This document shows positions 26,879 to 35,276 of a DNA stretch of 64,000 nucleotides, piece after piece. The number at the start of each line of letters is the position of its first letter. The first letter of the stretch is position 1. Under the pieces are notes generated by a model. That model ran no database searches and was not told the origin of the DNA. It worked only from the letters and a program-made list of their open reading frames with translations. This DNA comes from Burkholderia paludis (lineage in GTDB: Bacteria; Pseudomonadota; Gammaproteobacteria; Burkholderiales; Burkholderiaceae): contig NZ_JPGL01000006.1 in assembly GCF_000732615.1 (NCBI RefSeq), positions 62,001 through 126,000 on the forward strand, written 5' to 3'. The translations under genes were made by a program, and so were the position numbers.

Positions 26879-28513
26879 TCAGTCGCGATACGCGCGCAGC
26901 AGCGCATCGGCGGCCCGGAAGTCGGGCGTGAGCGGGCGGTCGCGCTCGAGGAATGCGACCTTCGCACGCAGCGCGCGGTACAGCGGCTGCGTGGCCGGCG
27001 CGAGCGCGAACGACGGTTGCTTGCGCTGGCGCAGGTCGATCGCCTGCGAGGCCTCGATCAGTTCGAGGCCGAGCAGCGTGTAGCTCGCGTCGATCTGCGC
27101 CTGCACGCGCTGCACGACTTCCGGCGCGTTCGTCGCGATGTCCTCGATATTGCCGGCAACCGGCAGGTAGTCGAGCGACACGGGCATCGCCAGCGACTTC
27201 ACGGCCATCGCGAGCGCGGTGGGCGGCTTCTCCATCGCGCCGAACGCGTGCACGGTGTCCTCGGTGCCGAGGAAGCGCGAGAGGCCGGTGAGGTGCGGGT
27301 CGTTCAGCTTGACGATGCGCTGCGCGGACGCGAGCGCGTTGTGGCCGAGCGCGAGCCCGAGCTGTTCGAACGCGAGCACCCACGGCAGCGGCTCGAAATT
27401 CGCGCTCGGCAGCACCGCGCCGCCGCCGTCGACATAGCCTGCCGCGTCCTGCGCGCGGTTCGATTTCGGCGTGACGCCGACCGCGACGCCAGGATTATCG
27501 TCGCTCGAATTGAGCTGGACCTGCAGCAGCGCGCGCGCTTCGTCGTAGGTGCGATCCTCCTCGCCGAGCAGATAGACGCCGGAGCGGAAGCTGAGCGGGT
27601 CCTGCAGCGGCCGGTCCGGGTCGCGCTCCCACAGGCTGCTGCCCGCCAGCAGCGTGCGCAGCTGCGCGCCCGCGCGGAGCGTGGCCGGGAACGGCCGCAG
27701 CGCGAGCGTATCTTCGCGGAACGGCGACACGTTGCCGTTCAGCCCCTGCAGGCTCAGCGCGAACACGAGCTTCGACACGTGCGCGAGACGCGCCATGTCG
27801 GCAAGCGCGAGCGCCGCCATGCCGGCCGAATACGCGTTGGAACTCAGGATCGCGAGCGCGTCCTTGCCGTACGGGCGGATCGTCGCGATGCCGGCCGCCT
27901 TCAACGCATCGGCGGCCGCCATCTTGCGGCCCTGGTAGTACACGTCGCCTTCGCCGAGCATCGCGAGGCCGACGTGGCTCAGGATCGTGATGTCGGCTTC
28001 GCCGATCGAGCCGTCCGCGGGCATCGCCGGCGTGACGCCGCGATCGAGGAACTGCGCGTACGCGTCGACGATCGCCGGCTGCACGCCGGCGCCGCCGTCG
28101 AGCATCGCGTTCAGGCGCGCGGCCATCGCGGCGCGGGCCACCCGCACGCTCATGTCGGGGCCGACGCTGCCCGAGTGCGCGTGGATCAGCCCGACGTTGA
28201 AGCGCGTCGACGCGTCGATCACCTCCTGCGACAGCTTGCCGTGCGCATCGACCATCTGGCGGTCCTTGTTGAGGCCGACGCCGACCGTCAGCCCGTAGAT
28301 CTGCTGGCCGGCCGCGGCGGCCTTCAGCAGCACGTCGTGCGCGGCGACGACCCGCTGGCGGGCGGCCGGCGCGATCGACACGGCTTCGCCGTCGGCGATG
28401 CGCGCGATCGATTCGGGCGTGACGGTGCGGCCGTCGAGCAGGACGTCCGCGAAGGCGGGGACGGCGGCGAAAAGCGCGAGCGCGAGCGCGCTCCGCATGA
28501 GGAAGCGTTGCAT
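26879..28513 (-). CDS. Secreted MIO-less HAL-family lyase, probable ergothionase
   Basis: A 544-residue homologue of histidine/phenylalanine ammonia-lyases. A signal peptide is clear (residues 1-22, cleavage after FA before DVLL). Fold markers include YGLTVGVG (73-80), GLNGNVSPF and NSSDDNP. The MIO-forming Ala-Ser-Gly of canonical lyases (GSVGASGDL) is absent: the aligned stretch is GSIGEADITILSH (168-180), one residue shorter. Ergothionases, which eliminate trimethylamine from ergothioneine to give thiourocanate, are known MIO-less members of this family. The following urocanase-like, DUF917, hydantoinase and carbamoylase genes supply each later step. Periplasmic location is inferred from the signal. 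Another trimethylammonium-histidine (hercynine) is a possible alternative substrate. Confidence 0.78.
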   Translation of the reverse strand: MQRFLMRSALALALFAAVPAFADVLLDGRTVTPESIARIADGEAVSIAPAARQRVVAAHDVLLKAAAAGQQIYGLTVGVGLNKDRQMVDAHGKLSQEVIDASTRFNVGLIHAHSGSVGPDMSVRVARAAMAARLNAMLDGGAGVQPAIVDAYAQFLDRGVTPAMPADGSIGEADITILSHVGLAMLGEGDVYYQGRKMAAADALKAAGIATIRPYGKDALAILSSNAYSAGMAALALADMARLAHVSKLVFALSLQGLNGNVSPFREDTLALRPFPATLRAGAQLRTLLAGSSLWERDPDRPLQDPLSFRSGVYLLGEEDRTYDEARALLQVQLNSSDDNPGVAVGVTPKSNRAQDAAGYVDGGGAVLPSANFEPLPWVLAFEQLGLALGHNALASAQRIVKLNDPHLTGLSRFLGTEDTVHAFGAMEKPPTALAMAVKSLAMPVSLDYLPVAGNIEDIATNAPEVVQRVQAQIDASYTLLGLELIEASQAIDLRQRKQPSFALAPATQPLYRALRAKVAFLERDRPLTPDFRAADALLRAYRD

Positions 28514-28530
28514 GAAGCGGTTCTCCGGTT

Positions 28531-29853
28531 TCAGTCGTGACGTGAGGTGGAAGGCAAGGCGGCGATCGATGCGAGCGCGATGGCGCATGCGGCCATCACG
28601 TACCAGGCGGGTGCGAACGGGTTGCCGGACCGTTGCGTGAGCCACGCGAGGATCGCCGGCGCGAAGCCGCCGAAGATCGTCGCGGCGATGTTGTAGGACA
28701 GCGACATGCCGGTGGCGCGCACGCGGGTCGGGAACAGCTCCGACAGCGCGGCGGGCGCGACGCCGGTGAAGATCGCGACCATCACGCAGAACGCGCTCTG
28801 CACCGCGATCAGCGCGGCGAGCGTGTGCACGTCGGCGAGCCAGTGCAGCAGCGGGTACACCGACACGAGCATCAGCGCCGCGCCGGCCGTCAGCACCGTG
28901 CGCCGGCCGAAGCGATCCGACCAGCTTCCCGCGCATACGCAGGTGACGGCCATCAGGCAGTTGCCGACCAGCGACGCGACGAACGCGTCGCGCCCGTCGA
29001 AATGGAGCGCGCGCTGCACGTGCGTCGGCATGTAGATCACCAGCGCATACACGCACACGGCCCACAGCACCGAGAACCCGGTGCCGACCGCGAGTGCGCG
29101 CGGATGGTCGCGCACGACCTGCAGCAGCGGCGTCTTGCGTTCGGCCGGCGCGTGCGCGGCGCGCGCCAGCTCCGCGCGGAAATGCGGCGTTTCGTCGAGC
29201 GTCTTGCGCAGCCACAGGCCGACCGGCGCGATCGCGAGGCCGAGGATGAACGGAATCCGCCAGCCCCAGTCGCCGATCTGTTCGCGCGAGAGCACGAGCG
29301 TCACGGCGGTGGCGACCAGCGCGCCGAGGATGTTCGACGCGGCCATGCTTGCCTGCAGCCACGATGCGTAGCGGCCCTTGCGGTCCGCCGGCGCGTGCTC
29401 GATCAGGAACGCCGCGGCGCCGCCCACTTCGCCGCCGGCGGAGAAGCCCTGCAGCAGCCGGCCGCACAGGATCAGGAGCGGCGCGCCGATGCCGATCGCG
29501 GTGAACGGCGGCGCGAACGCGATGATGCCGGTGCCCGCCGCCATCACGAGGATGGTCAGCGTCAGCGCGGCCTTGCGGCCCGCGCGATCGCCGTACACGC
29601 CGATCGCCAGCGCGCCGAGCGGCCGCGCGATGAAGCCGATCCCGAACGCCATGAACGCCTCGACCAGCTCGGTGCCCGTGTTGCCGCGATGGAAGAAGTT
29701 CTGCGCGATGTACACGGCGAAGAACGCGTAGACGGAAAAGTCGTACCACTCCAGCGCGTTGCCGATCGACGCCGCGGCGATCGCTCGCCCGGCGCTCGAC
29801 GTGGGGGGCGACGCGGCGATGGCCGTGTCGAGGGGAACCGCGGTTTGCTTCAC
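28531..29853 (-). CDS. MFS transporter, metabolite:H+ symporter (MHS) family
   Basis: A 440-residue major facilitator of the MHS type (ShiA/ProP-like). It has the segment ASIGNALEWYDFSVYAFFA near the N-terminus and the loop GVYGDRAGRKAAL between helices 2 and 3. It starts with GTG preceded by AGGAG. It is 17 bp upstream of the secreted lyase gene and 30 bp downstream of the urocanase-like gene, so all are one operon. If the lyase works in the periplasm, this carrier probably imports thiourocanate; otherwise it imports ergothioneine. Confidence 0.87.
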   Translation of the reverse strand: MKQTAVPLDTAIAASPPTSSAGRAIAAASIGNALEWYDFSVYAFFAVYIAQNFFHRGNTGTELVEAFMAFGIGFIARPLGALAIGVYGDRAGRKAALTLTILVMAAGTGIIAFAPPFTAIGIGAPLLILCGRLLQGFSAGGEVGGAAAFLIEHAPADRKGRYASWLQASMAASNILGALVATAVTLVLSREQIGDWGWRIPFILGLAIAPVGLWLRKTLDETPHFRAELARAAHAPAERKTPLLQVVRDHPRALAVGTGFSVLWAVCVYALVIYMPTHVQRALHFDGRDAFVASLVGNCLMAVTCVCAGSWSDRFGRRTVLTAGAALMLVSVYPLLHWLADVHTLAALIAVQSAFCVMVAIFTGVAPAALSELFPTRVRATGMSLSYNIAATIFGGFAPAILAWLTQRSGNPFAPAWYVMAACAIALASIAALPSTSRHD

Positions 29854-29883
29854 ATCGATCTCCTGTCGTCGTGCGGGGCGGGC

Positions 29884-31536
29884 TTACAGCCGGATGTGCG
29901 GAATCTGTCCGCGTTGCGCTTCGTCGAGCGCTTCCTCGTAGCCGGCGTCCGCATAGCGGATCACGCCGAGCGCGGTGTCGTTGGTCATCGACAGCGTGAG
30001 CCGCTCGTGCGCTTCCGCGCTGCCGTCGGCAACGACGGTCACGCCCGCGCTCGTCATGTAGCCGCTGTAGCCGCCGCCGCCCGAATGGATCGCGACGAGG
30101 TCGGCCATCGACGCGCAGTTCATCATCGCGTTCAGCAGCGGCCAGTCGGCCACCGCATCGGAGCCGTCGCGCAGGTTCTCGGTCATGATGTTCGGGTGCG
30201 CCATCGCGCCGGCGTCGAGGTGGTCGCGCGTGAACGCGACCGGTCCGGCCAGCACGCCGTCGCGCACCATCGCGTTGACGGCCACCGCGAGCCGCGTGCG
30301 TTCGCCGTGGCCGAGCCACGCGATGCGCGCCGGCAGGCCCTCGAACGGCACGCATTCGCGTGCGCGCCGGATCCAGTTCGTGACGATCCGGTTGTCCGGG
30401 AAGTGTTCGAGCAGGTAGTCGTCGACGATGCGGATATCGTTCGGGTCGTTCGACAGCGCGATCCAGCGGAACGGGCCGATCGCGCGGCAGAACAGCGGGC
30501 GCAGGAACGCCTCGGTGAACACCGGGATCTCGAACGCGCGCGCCACGCCGCCGTCCTTCGCATGCGTGCGGATCAGGTTGCCGTTGTCGAACACGATCGC
30601 GCCGCGATCCTTGAAGCCGAGCATCGCCTCGACGTGGCGCACGATCGACGCGCGGCTCGCGTCCATCAGCCGCGCGCGGTCGCGCTCGCGCAGCGCGCGC
30701 ACTTCGTCGAGGGTATGGCCCGACGGCACGTAGCCGTACACGAGATCGTGCGCGGCCGTCTGGTCGGTGACGATGTCGGGCACCACGCCGCGCGCGAGGA
30801 TCGCCGGGAACACGTCGGCCGCGTTGCCGAGCAGGCCGACCGAGATCGGCTCGCGGCGCGCCTGCGCGTCGCGGATCAGCGCGAGCGCCTCGTCGAGATC
30901 GCGCGCCTGCCGTTCGAGAAAGCCGATCTGCAGCCGCTTGTCGATGCGCGTCTGGTCGATCTCGACGACGAGCGTCGCCGCGTTCGCCATCCGGCCGGCG
31001 AGCGGCTGCGCGCCGCCCATCCCGCCGAGGCCGGCCGTCAGGATGAAGCGGCCGCGCAGGTCGTTGTCGAAATGCCGCTCGGCGATCCGCGAGAAGATCT
31101 CGTAGGTGCCCTGGATCACGCCCTGCGAGCCGATGTACTGCCAGTCGCCGGCCGTGAGCCCGCCCCAGCAGATCAGGTTGCGCCGTTCCAGTTCGTAGAA
31201 ATGCTCGGCCTTCGCCCATTGACCGATCAGGTTGCAGTTCGCCATCACGACGAGCGGCGCGCGCGCATGCGTGCGCAGCAGGGCTACGGGCTTGCCGGAC
31301 TGCACGACGAGCGTGTGGTCCTCGTCCATCGTCTTCAGCGTGCGCACGATCGCGTCGTGCGACGGCCAGTCGCGCGCCGCGCGGCCGAGCGCCGCGTAGA
31401 CGATCAGTCGATCGGGGTCCTCGCCGACGGCGAGCACGTTCTCGAGCAGGCGCAGCAGCGCCTCCTGGCGCCAGCCCTTGCAGCGCAGCGCGGTGCCGGA
31501 CGCGACTTCGAAGGTGCGGGTCATCTGGTTCGTCAT
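29884..31536 (-). CDS. Urocanase-family hydratase, probable thiourocanate hydratase
   Basis: A 550-residue homologue of HutU. The NAD-binding loop GLGGMGGAQP (169-178) and the RPLFCRAIGPFRW and DGSDAV motifs are intact. The catalytic Cys of urocanase (C410 of Pseudomonas putida, GLPARICW) is Ala here (GLPARIAW, A406), and the glycine loop reads GGGGYSGYMTSAG instead of GGGVGMGFSQHSG. These changes argue against ordinary urocanate hydration and for a modified substrate. With the MIO-less lyase upstream in the pathway, hydration of thiourocanate to 3-(5-oxo-2-thioxoimidazolidin-4-yl)propionate is the best assignment. The ATG follows GGAG. Confidence 0.78.
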   Translation of the reverse strand: MTNQMTRTFEVASGTALRCKGWRQEALLRLLENVLAVGEDPDRLIVYAALGRAARDWPSHDAIVRTLKTMDEDHTLVVQSGKPVALLRTHARAPLVVMANCNLIGQWAKAEHFYELERRNLICWGGLTAGDWQYIGSQGVIQGTYEIFSRIAERHFDNDLRGRFILTAGLGGMGGAQPLAGRMANAATLVVEIDQTRIDKRLQIGFLERQARDLDEALALIRDAQARREPISVGLLGNAADVFPAILARGVVPDIVTDQTAAHDLVYGYVPSGHTLDEVRALRERDRARLMDASRASIVRHVEAMLGFKDRGAIVFDNGNLIRTHAKDGGVARAFEIPVFTEAFLRPLFCRAIGPFRWIALSNDPNDIRIVDDYLLEHFPDNRIVTNWIRRARECVPFEGLPARIAWLGHGERTRLAVAVNAMVRDGVLAGPVAFTRDHLDAGAMAHPNIMTENLRDGSDAVADWPLLNAMMNCASMADLVAIHSGGGGYSGYMTSAGVTVVADGSAEAHERLTLSMTNDTALGVIRYADAGYEEALDEAQRGQIPHIRL

Positions 31537-31548
31537 CGTCGGCTCCGT

Positions 31549-32640
31549 TCAGCGGGCGAGCGCATAGTCGGCGATCGAGATGCCGAGCGCGGCTTCGACG
31601 GGCGGGTAGACCGCCGGATCGAACACCGACGACGACAGCGGAAGGTGCGCCTTCGCCACCCGCAGCACGTGGATCTCCATGCCTTCCTTCAACTGCCCGG
31701 CGCTGACGGGGCGGCCTTCGGCATCGAGCGTCGTGATGACGTCGGGATAGGTCGCGATGCGCGCGCCGTGCGCGTCGTCCACCGCCATGTGCTCGTTCAT
31801 CACGTGAATGACCGCGCGCCGCGCGCCGCTGCCGAGATAGACGAGGCCGACGTCGAACGCCTCGCGCGTGTATTCGAGCGTGTTGCGCTCGACCTTGCCG
31901 CTCGCGACGATCTCGCCTTGCGTGGCCGCGCAGATCGCATCGATCACCGCGCTGCCGCCGCGCCGCTCGGCGTCGATGATCGCTTCGCCGAGCGCGAGCG
32001 CGCGGCTGATGCCGCCGAGCGCCGCATGCTGGCGCACGTACGACGCGCGAAGCGGATTGCGGCAGCTCGCGATGAAGCCGCCGGCCATGTCGGCCGCCTT
32101 GCGCAGCACCGGCGACACTTTCGCGGTCGCGCCGCGCACGACCACTTCCATGTAGGCGTGGCGCTCGCAGTTGCCGCCGGCCGCGGCCTGGATCATCGGC
32201 GCCGTGCTCGACGCGAGGCCGAGCGAGCCCATGTCGCCGGTCGGGTGCGCGCGGATGTCGCCCACCGCGTCGACCACCTTGGTGCCGAGCAGCGCGGACG
32301 GCAGCCACGCGTTCAGCGTGCTCGACATCCCGTTCTGCCCGATGATGAGCCCCGCGAGCGGCGCGCCGAGCGCGTCCTGCACGAGCTGCGCGGCCTTCAC
32401 GTAGTCGGCGCCGAGCATCTGCCAGTCGGTGAGGCCGCCCGGCGCGCCGATCGCGGCGGCCGTGGCGATCCATGCGTCGTCCGGCAGCTCGTCGACGCTC
32501 ACCAGTTCGGGGCGGCCGATCGTGACCGCGAGCGTGCCGAGCTCGCGGCCGTGGTCGGCCCAGCCGCCGCCGCCGCAGGCGAAAACCGAGCCGCCCTTGA
32601 CGGCGGCTTCGACGTCCTTCGAAGACAGAATGCGTCCCAT
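31549..32640 (-). CDS. DUF917 protein, probable thiohydantoin-propionate desulfurase
   Basis: A 363-residue member of the DUF917 family, now linked to S-methyl-thiohydantoin desulfurase activity. Visible are the N-terminal VFACGGGGWADHG, the loop IIGQNGMSST and HPTGDMGSLGLAS. In the ergothioneine route a desulfurase converts the thioxo-imidazolidinone propionate to hydantoin-5-propionate with release of sulfide. This gene is the first of the leftward operon, 12 bp before the hydratase-like gene. Such proteins often partner hydantoinases, which fits the divergent hydantoinase-type gene nearby. Confidence 0.75.
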   Translation of the reverse strand: MGRILSSKDVEAAVKGGSVFACGGGGWADHGRELGTLAVTIGRPELVSVDELPDDAWIATAAAIGAPGGLTDWQMLGADYVKAAQLVQDALGAPLAGLIIGQNGMSSTLNAWLPSALLGTKVVDAVGDIRAHPTGDMGSLGLASSTAPMIQAAAGGNCERHAYMEVVVRGATAKVSPVLRKAADMAGGFIASCRNPLRASYVRQHAALGGISRALALGEAIIDAERRGGSAVIDAICAATQGEIVASGKVERNTLEYTREAFDVGLVYLGSGARRAVIHVMNEHMAVDDAHGARIATYPDVITTLDAEGRPVSAGQLKEGMEIHVLRVAKAHLPLSSSVFDPAVYPPVEAALGISIADYALAR

Positions 32641-32716
32641 GTGTCGTTTGTCCTGAGAGGGAAAAAGGGCTGTACGCGCCGGCCGGAAGGCGTTGCTTGG
32701 CGGTACTGTCCAAACG

Positions 32717-32782
32717 ATTCTAGGGACGCCGAATATTGAGCGTTATTGCTATTTTATGGAGACTTCATAACGCGATGTTAAG
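32717..32782 (-). promoter_or_regulatory. Promoter and LysR operator of the left ergothioneine wing
   Basis: Reading leftward, a -10 TAGAAT (32717-32722) has no good -35, as expected for an activated promoter. The palindrome CATAAC-N5-GTTAAG (32766-32782) is centred about 64 bp before the predicted transcript start, the classic LysR activation position, and holds a T-N11-A core. An identical pair of half-sites lies before the right wing at 33795-33811. Confidence 0.65.
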
Positions 32783-32900
32783 TCTAGGGTAATCCCGGTG
32801 ACGCCCGGGCGGCGGGCCGGGGGCGGGGTCGTCCACCGCCGTCGACGAGGCGTCGAAATGCATGCCGCACCAGGCGTCCGGCCTGCTGCAGCGGCGCAAT

Positions 32901-33791
32901 TCACGCGTCGGCAGGCAGCGCGTGCAGCGTGTCGATGAACGCGTGCGCGAGGCGCGACAGCGGCGCGAGCACCGGGTGCAGCACGCTGACCGGCGCGGCG
33001 ATGGTCGGCACGATCGGCTTCACGACGATCTGCGGCCACACGGGCCCGGCGACCGTCAGCTCGTCGATCAGCGCGATGCCGGTGCCGGCCTGCGCGAGCG
33101 CGCACGCGACATGCGCCTGCTGCACCTCGATCTTGACCTGCGGCACGAGGTCCTCGTCGCTGAACAGGCGGCGCATCAGCTGCCCGAGCGGAATGTCGCT
33201 GCCGTAGCCGATCAGCGGCTGATTCGCGAGATCGCGCACGGCGAGCGTCTTGCGGCGCGCGAACGGATGCGACGCGGGCACGGCCGCGACCATCCGGTTT
33301 TCGTAGAGGCGCCGGCTTTCGACGTTCGGGTGCGTGTCCTGCAGGAACGCGATGCCGAGCTCGACCTGTTGCGTGAGCACCGCTTGCAGCAGCACGCCCG
33401 GAATCATCGTGTGCAGGATGATCCGCACGTCGGGGTAGCGTTCGTAGAACGCCGCGATCGCGCGCGGCAGCAGCGATTGCCCGAGATTGGGGCTGCATGC
33501 GATGCGCAGGTGGCCCATCCGGTTCTCGATCAGGTCCTCGGCGATTTCGTTGACGCGTTGCACGCCCTGGTACACCGCATTGACTTCGACGAACAGCCGC
33601 TGCGCTTCCGGCGTCGGGTAGAGCCGCCCCTTGATGCGTTCGAACAATGCGAGGCCGAGCCGCTGTTCGGCATACGAAATGAGTCGCGAGACGGCCGGCT
33701 GCGACACGTGCAGCAGTTTCGCCGCGCCGCTGATCGAGCCGGTCAGCATGATGGCGCGAAACACCTCGATCTGGCGCAGGTTCAGACGCAC
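32901..33791 (-). CDS. LysR-family regulator of the ergothioneine cluster
   Basis: A 296-residue LysR-type regulator starting with GTG. The helix-turn-helix SISGAAKLLHVSQPAVSRLI is near residues 18-37, and a type 2 periplasmic-binding-like effector domain follows. It lies between the leftward desulfurase operon and the rightward hydantoinase operon. Identical palindromes occur at the promoters of both, one of them 4-20 bp upstream of this gene's own start codon. It is therefore the likely activator of both wings and a repressor of itself; the inducer is presumably ergothioneine or thiourocanate. Confidence 0.85.
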   Translation of the reverse strand: MRLNLRQIEVFRAIMLTGSISGAAKLLHVSQPAVSRLISYAEQRLGLALFERIKGRLYPTPEAQRLFVEVNAVYQGVQRVNEIAEDLIENRMGHLRIACSPNLGQSLLPRAIAAFYERYPDVRIILHTMIPGVLLQAVLTQQVELGIAFLQDTHPNVESRRLYENRMVAAVPASHPFARRKTLAVRDLANQPLIGYGSDIPLGQLMRRLFSDEDLVPQVKIEVQQAHVACALAQAGTGIALIDELTVAGPVWPQIVVKPIVPTIAAPVSVLHPVLAPLSRLAHAFIDTLHALPADA

Positions 33792-33794
33792 AGC

Positions 33795-33861
33795 CTTAAC
33801 TCCATGTTATGTGAGGACGATAAATCGGCAAGAGACATTCTGGCAGAGCGCTGCCTAAACT
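33795..33861 (+). promoter_or_regulatory. Promoter and LysR operator of the right ergothioneine wing
   Basis: The palindrome CTTAAC-N5-GTTATG (33795-33811) is the exact complement of the half-site pair at 32766-32782. Downstream are a -35 GAGACA (33832-33837), an 18-bp spacer and -10 TAAACT (33856-33861), which puts the palindrome centre at about -65. The hydantoinase gene starts 30 bp after the -10 with GGAGG. Confidence 0.65.
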
Positions 33862-33890
33862 GCTCGTGATCAAAAAAGCAGGAGGCGGAC

Positions 33891-35276
33891 ATGAGCGAAT
33901 TCGAGCAGGTGGTGCGCGGCCGGTTGGTCGACGCACGCGAGGTGGTGGACGACGGCTGGCTCGCGATCCGGGGCGGGCGCATCGCCGCGCGCGGGACGGG
34001 CGCGCCGCCGGCGGCGCGCGACACGATCGACGCGCGCGGGCAGTGGGTGCTGCCGGGCGTCGTCGACGGGCAGGTGCATGCGGCGAGCCAGGCGAACCAG
34101 GAGGGGCTCGGCCACGCGTCGCGCGCCGCTGCCGCGGGCGGCGTGACGGTGATGGTCGACATGCCTTACGACGATCCGGAGCCGGTCGCATCGCGCGCGC
34201 AGCTCGACCGCAAGATCGCCGAGGCCGAACGCGACTGCCACGTCGACGTCGCGCTGTACGGCACGCTCAACGCGAAGCACGGCCTCGACGCGGCGGCGGG
34301 GCTGATCGACGGCGGCGTGTGCGCGTTCAAGTTCTCGACGTTCGAGGCGACGCCCGGCCGGTTCCCGCGCGTCGAGGAAGACGTGCTGTACGACGCGTTC
34401 CGCCTGATCGCGCCGTCGGGCCTCGCGTGCGGCGTGCACAACCAGATGCAGGAGATGACGCGCAAGAACGTCGCGCGGATGATCGAGGCCGGCGACACGG
34501 GCTGGGATGCGTTCCTGCGCGCCCATCCGCCGCTGATCGAGAACCTGGCGACCGCGCTGATCTACGAGATCGGAGCGGAGACGGGCGCACGCGCGCACGC
34601 GGTGCACGTGTCGACGTCGCGCGGCTTCGAGCTGTGCAACATGTTCCGGCAAGCCGGCCATCGCGCGAGCATCGAGACATGCGTGCAGTACCTGATGCTC
34701 GATCACGAAACGCACACGAAGCGCTTCGGCGCGAAGACGAAGCACTATCCGCCGATCCGGCCGCGCGCCGAGCAGGCGCTGCTGTGGACGCACGTCGCGC
34801 GCGGCGAGTGTACGTTCGTGTCGTCGGATCACGTGAGCTGGGGGCTCGAACGCAAGGGCGATCCGAACGTGTTCCGCAATGCGTCGGGCGGCCCGGGGCT
34901 CGAAACGCTGCTGCCGGCGTTCTGGACCGGCTGCGAACAGCACGGCATCGCGCCCACGCGCGTGGCCGGGCTGCTGGCGACGAACCCGGCGCGGCACTTC
35001 CTGCTCGACGACCGCAAGGGCTCGCTCGACGTCGGCGCCGACGCGGACTTCGTGATCCTCACGCCGGAGCGCTATGCGTTCGATCCGTCGCGCAGCCTGT
35101 CGGCCGTGCAGTGGAGCGCGTTCGAGGGCATGGAATTCTCGGTGCGCGTCGCCGCCACCTATTGCCGCGGCGCGCTCGTCTACGACGGCGCACGCGTCGT
35201 CAACCCGGCCGGGTCGGGCCGCTTCCTGAAGCCGCACGGCAGCCGTTCGATCGCCACCCAAACGGAGCACGCATGA
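33891..35276 (+). CDS. Hydantoinase/dihydroorotase-family amidohydrolase
   Basis: A 461-residue cyclic amidohydrolase of the allantoinase/dihydropyrimidinase type. The carboxylated Lys is in VCAFKFS (K147), metal His in GVHNQ (H183) and AVHVS (H239), and the catalytic Asp in SSDHVS (D313). The first HxH motif is degenerate: VVDGQVHAAS, with Gln61 in place of the first His, so metal binding may be altered. The likely reaction is opening of hydantoin-5-propionate to N-carbamoylglutamate. A strong GGAGG precedes the ATG. The stop overlaps the M20 gene start (ATGA), so the two enzymes are coupled. Confidence 0.8.
   Translation: MSEFEQVVRGRLVDAREVVDDGWLAIRGGRIAARGTGAPPAARDTIDARGQWVLPGVVDGQVHAASQANQEGLGHASRAAAAGGVTVMVDMPYDDPEPVASRAQLDRKIAEAERDCHVDVALYGTLNAKHGLDAAAGLIDGGVCAFKFSTFEATPGRFPRVEEDVLYDAFRLIAPSGLACGVHNQMQEMTRKNVARMIEAGDTGWDAFLRAHPPLIENLATALIYEIGAETGARAHAVHVSTSRGFELCNMFRQAGHRASIETCVQYLMLDHETHTKRFGAKTKHYPPIRPRAEQALLWTHVARGECTFVSSDHVSWGLERKGDPNVFRNASGGPGLETLLPAFWTGCEQHGIAPTRVAGLLATNPARHFLLDDRKGSLDVGADADFVILTPERYAFDPSRSLSAVQWSAFEGMEFSVRVAATYCRGALVYDGARVVNPAGSGRFLKPHGSRSIATQTEHA

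Noticed and set aside
26879..31536. An ordinary histidine utilisation (hut) operon
   Set aside because: The lyase lacks the MIO triad and is secreted, the urocanase-like protein lacks its Cys, and HutI, HutG and HutC are absent.
26879..32713. A single open frame of more than 1900 codons through the lyase, carrier, hydratase and desulfurase region
   Set aside because: The frame stays open only because of the GC bias. The recognisable proteins are in three frames with their own starts, ribosome-binding sites and stops.
28633..32739. A long antisense frame of about 1370 codons on the plus strand
   Set aside because: It is antisense to three well-supported genes, is Arg/Ala/His-rich without domain features, and has no ribosome-binding site.
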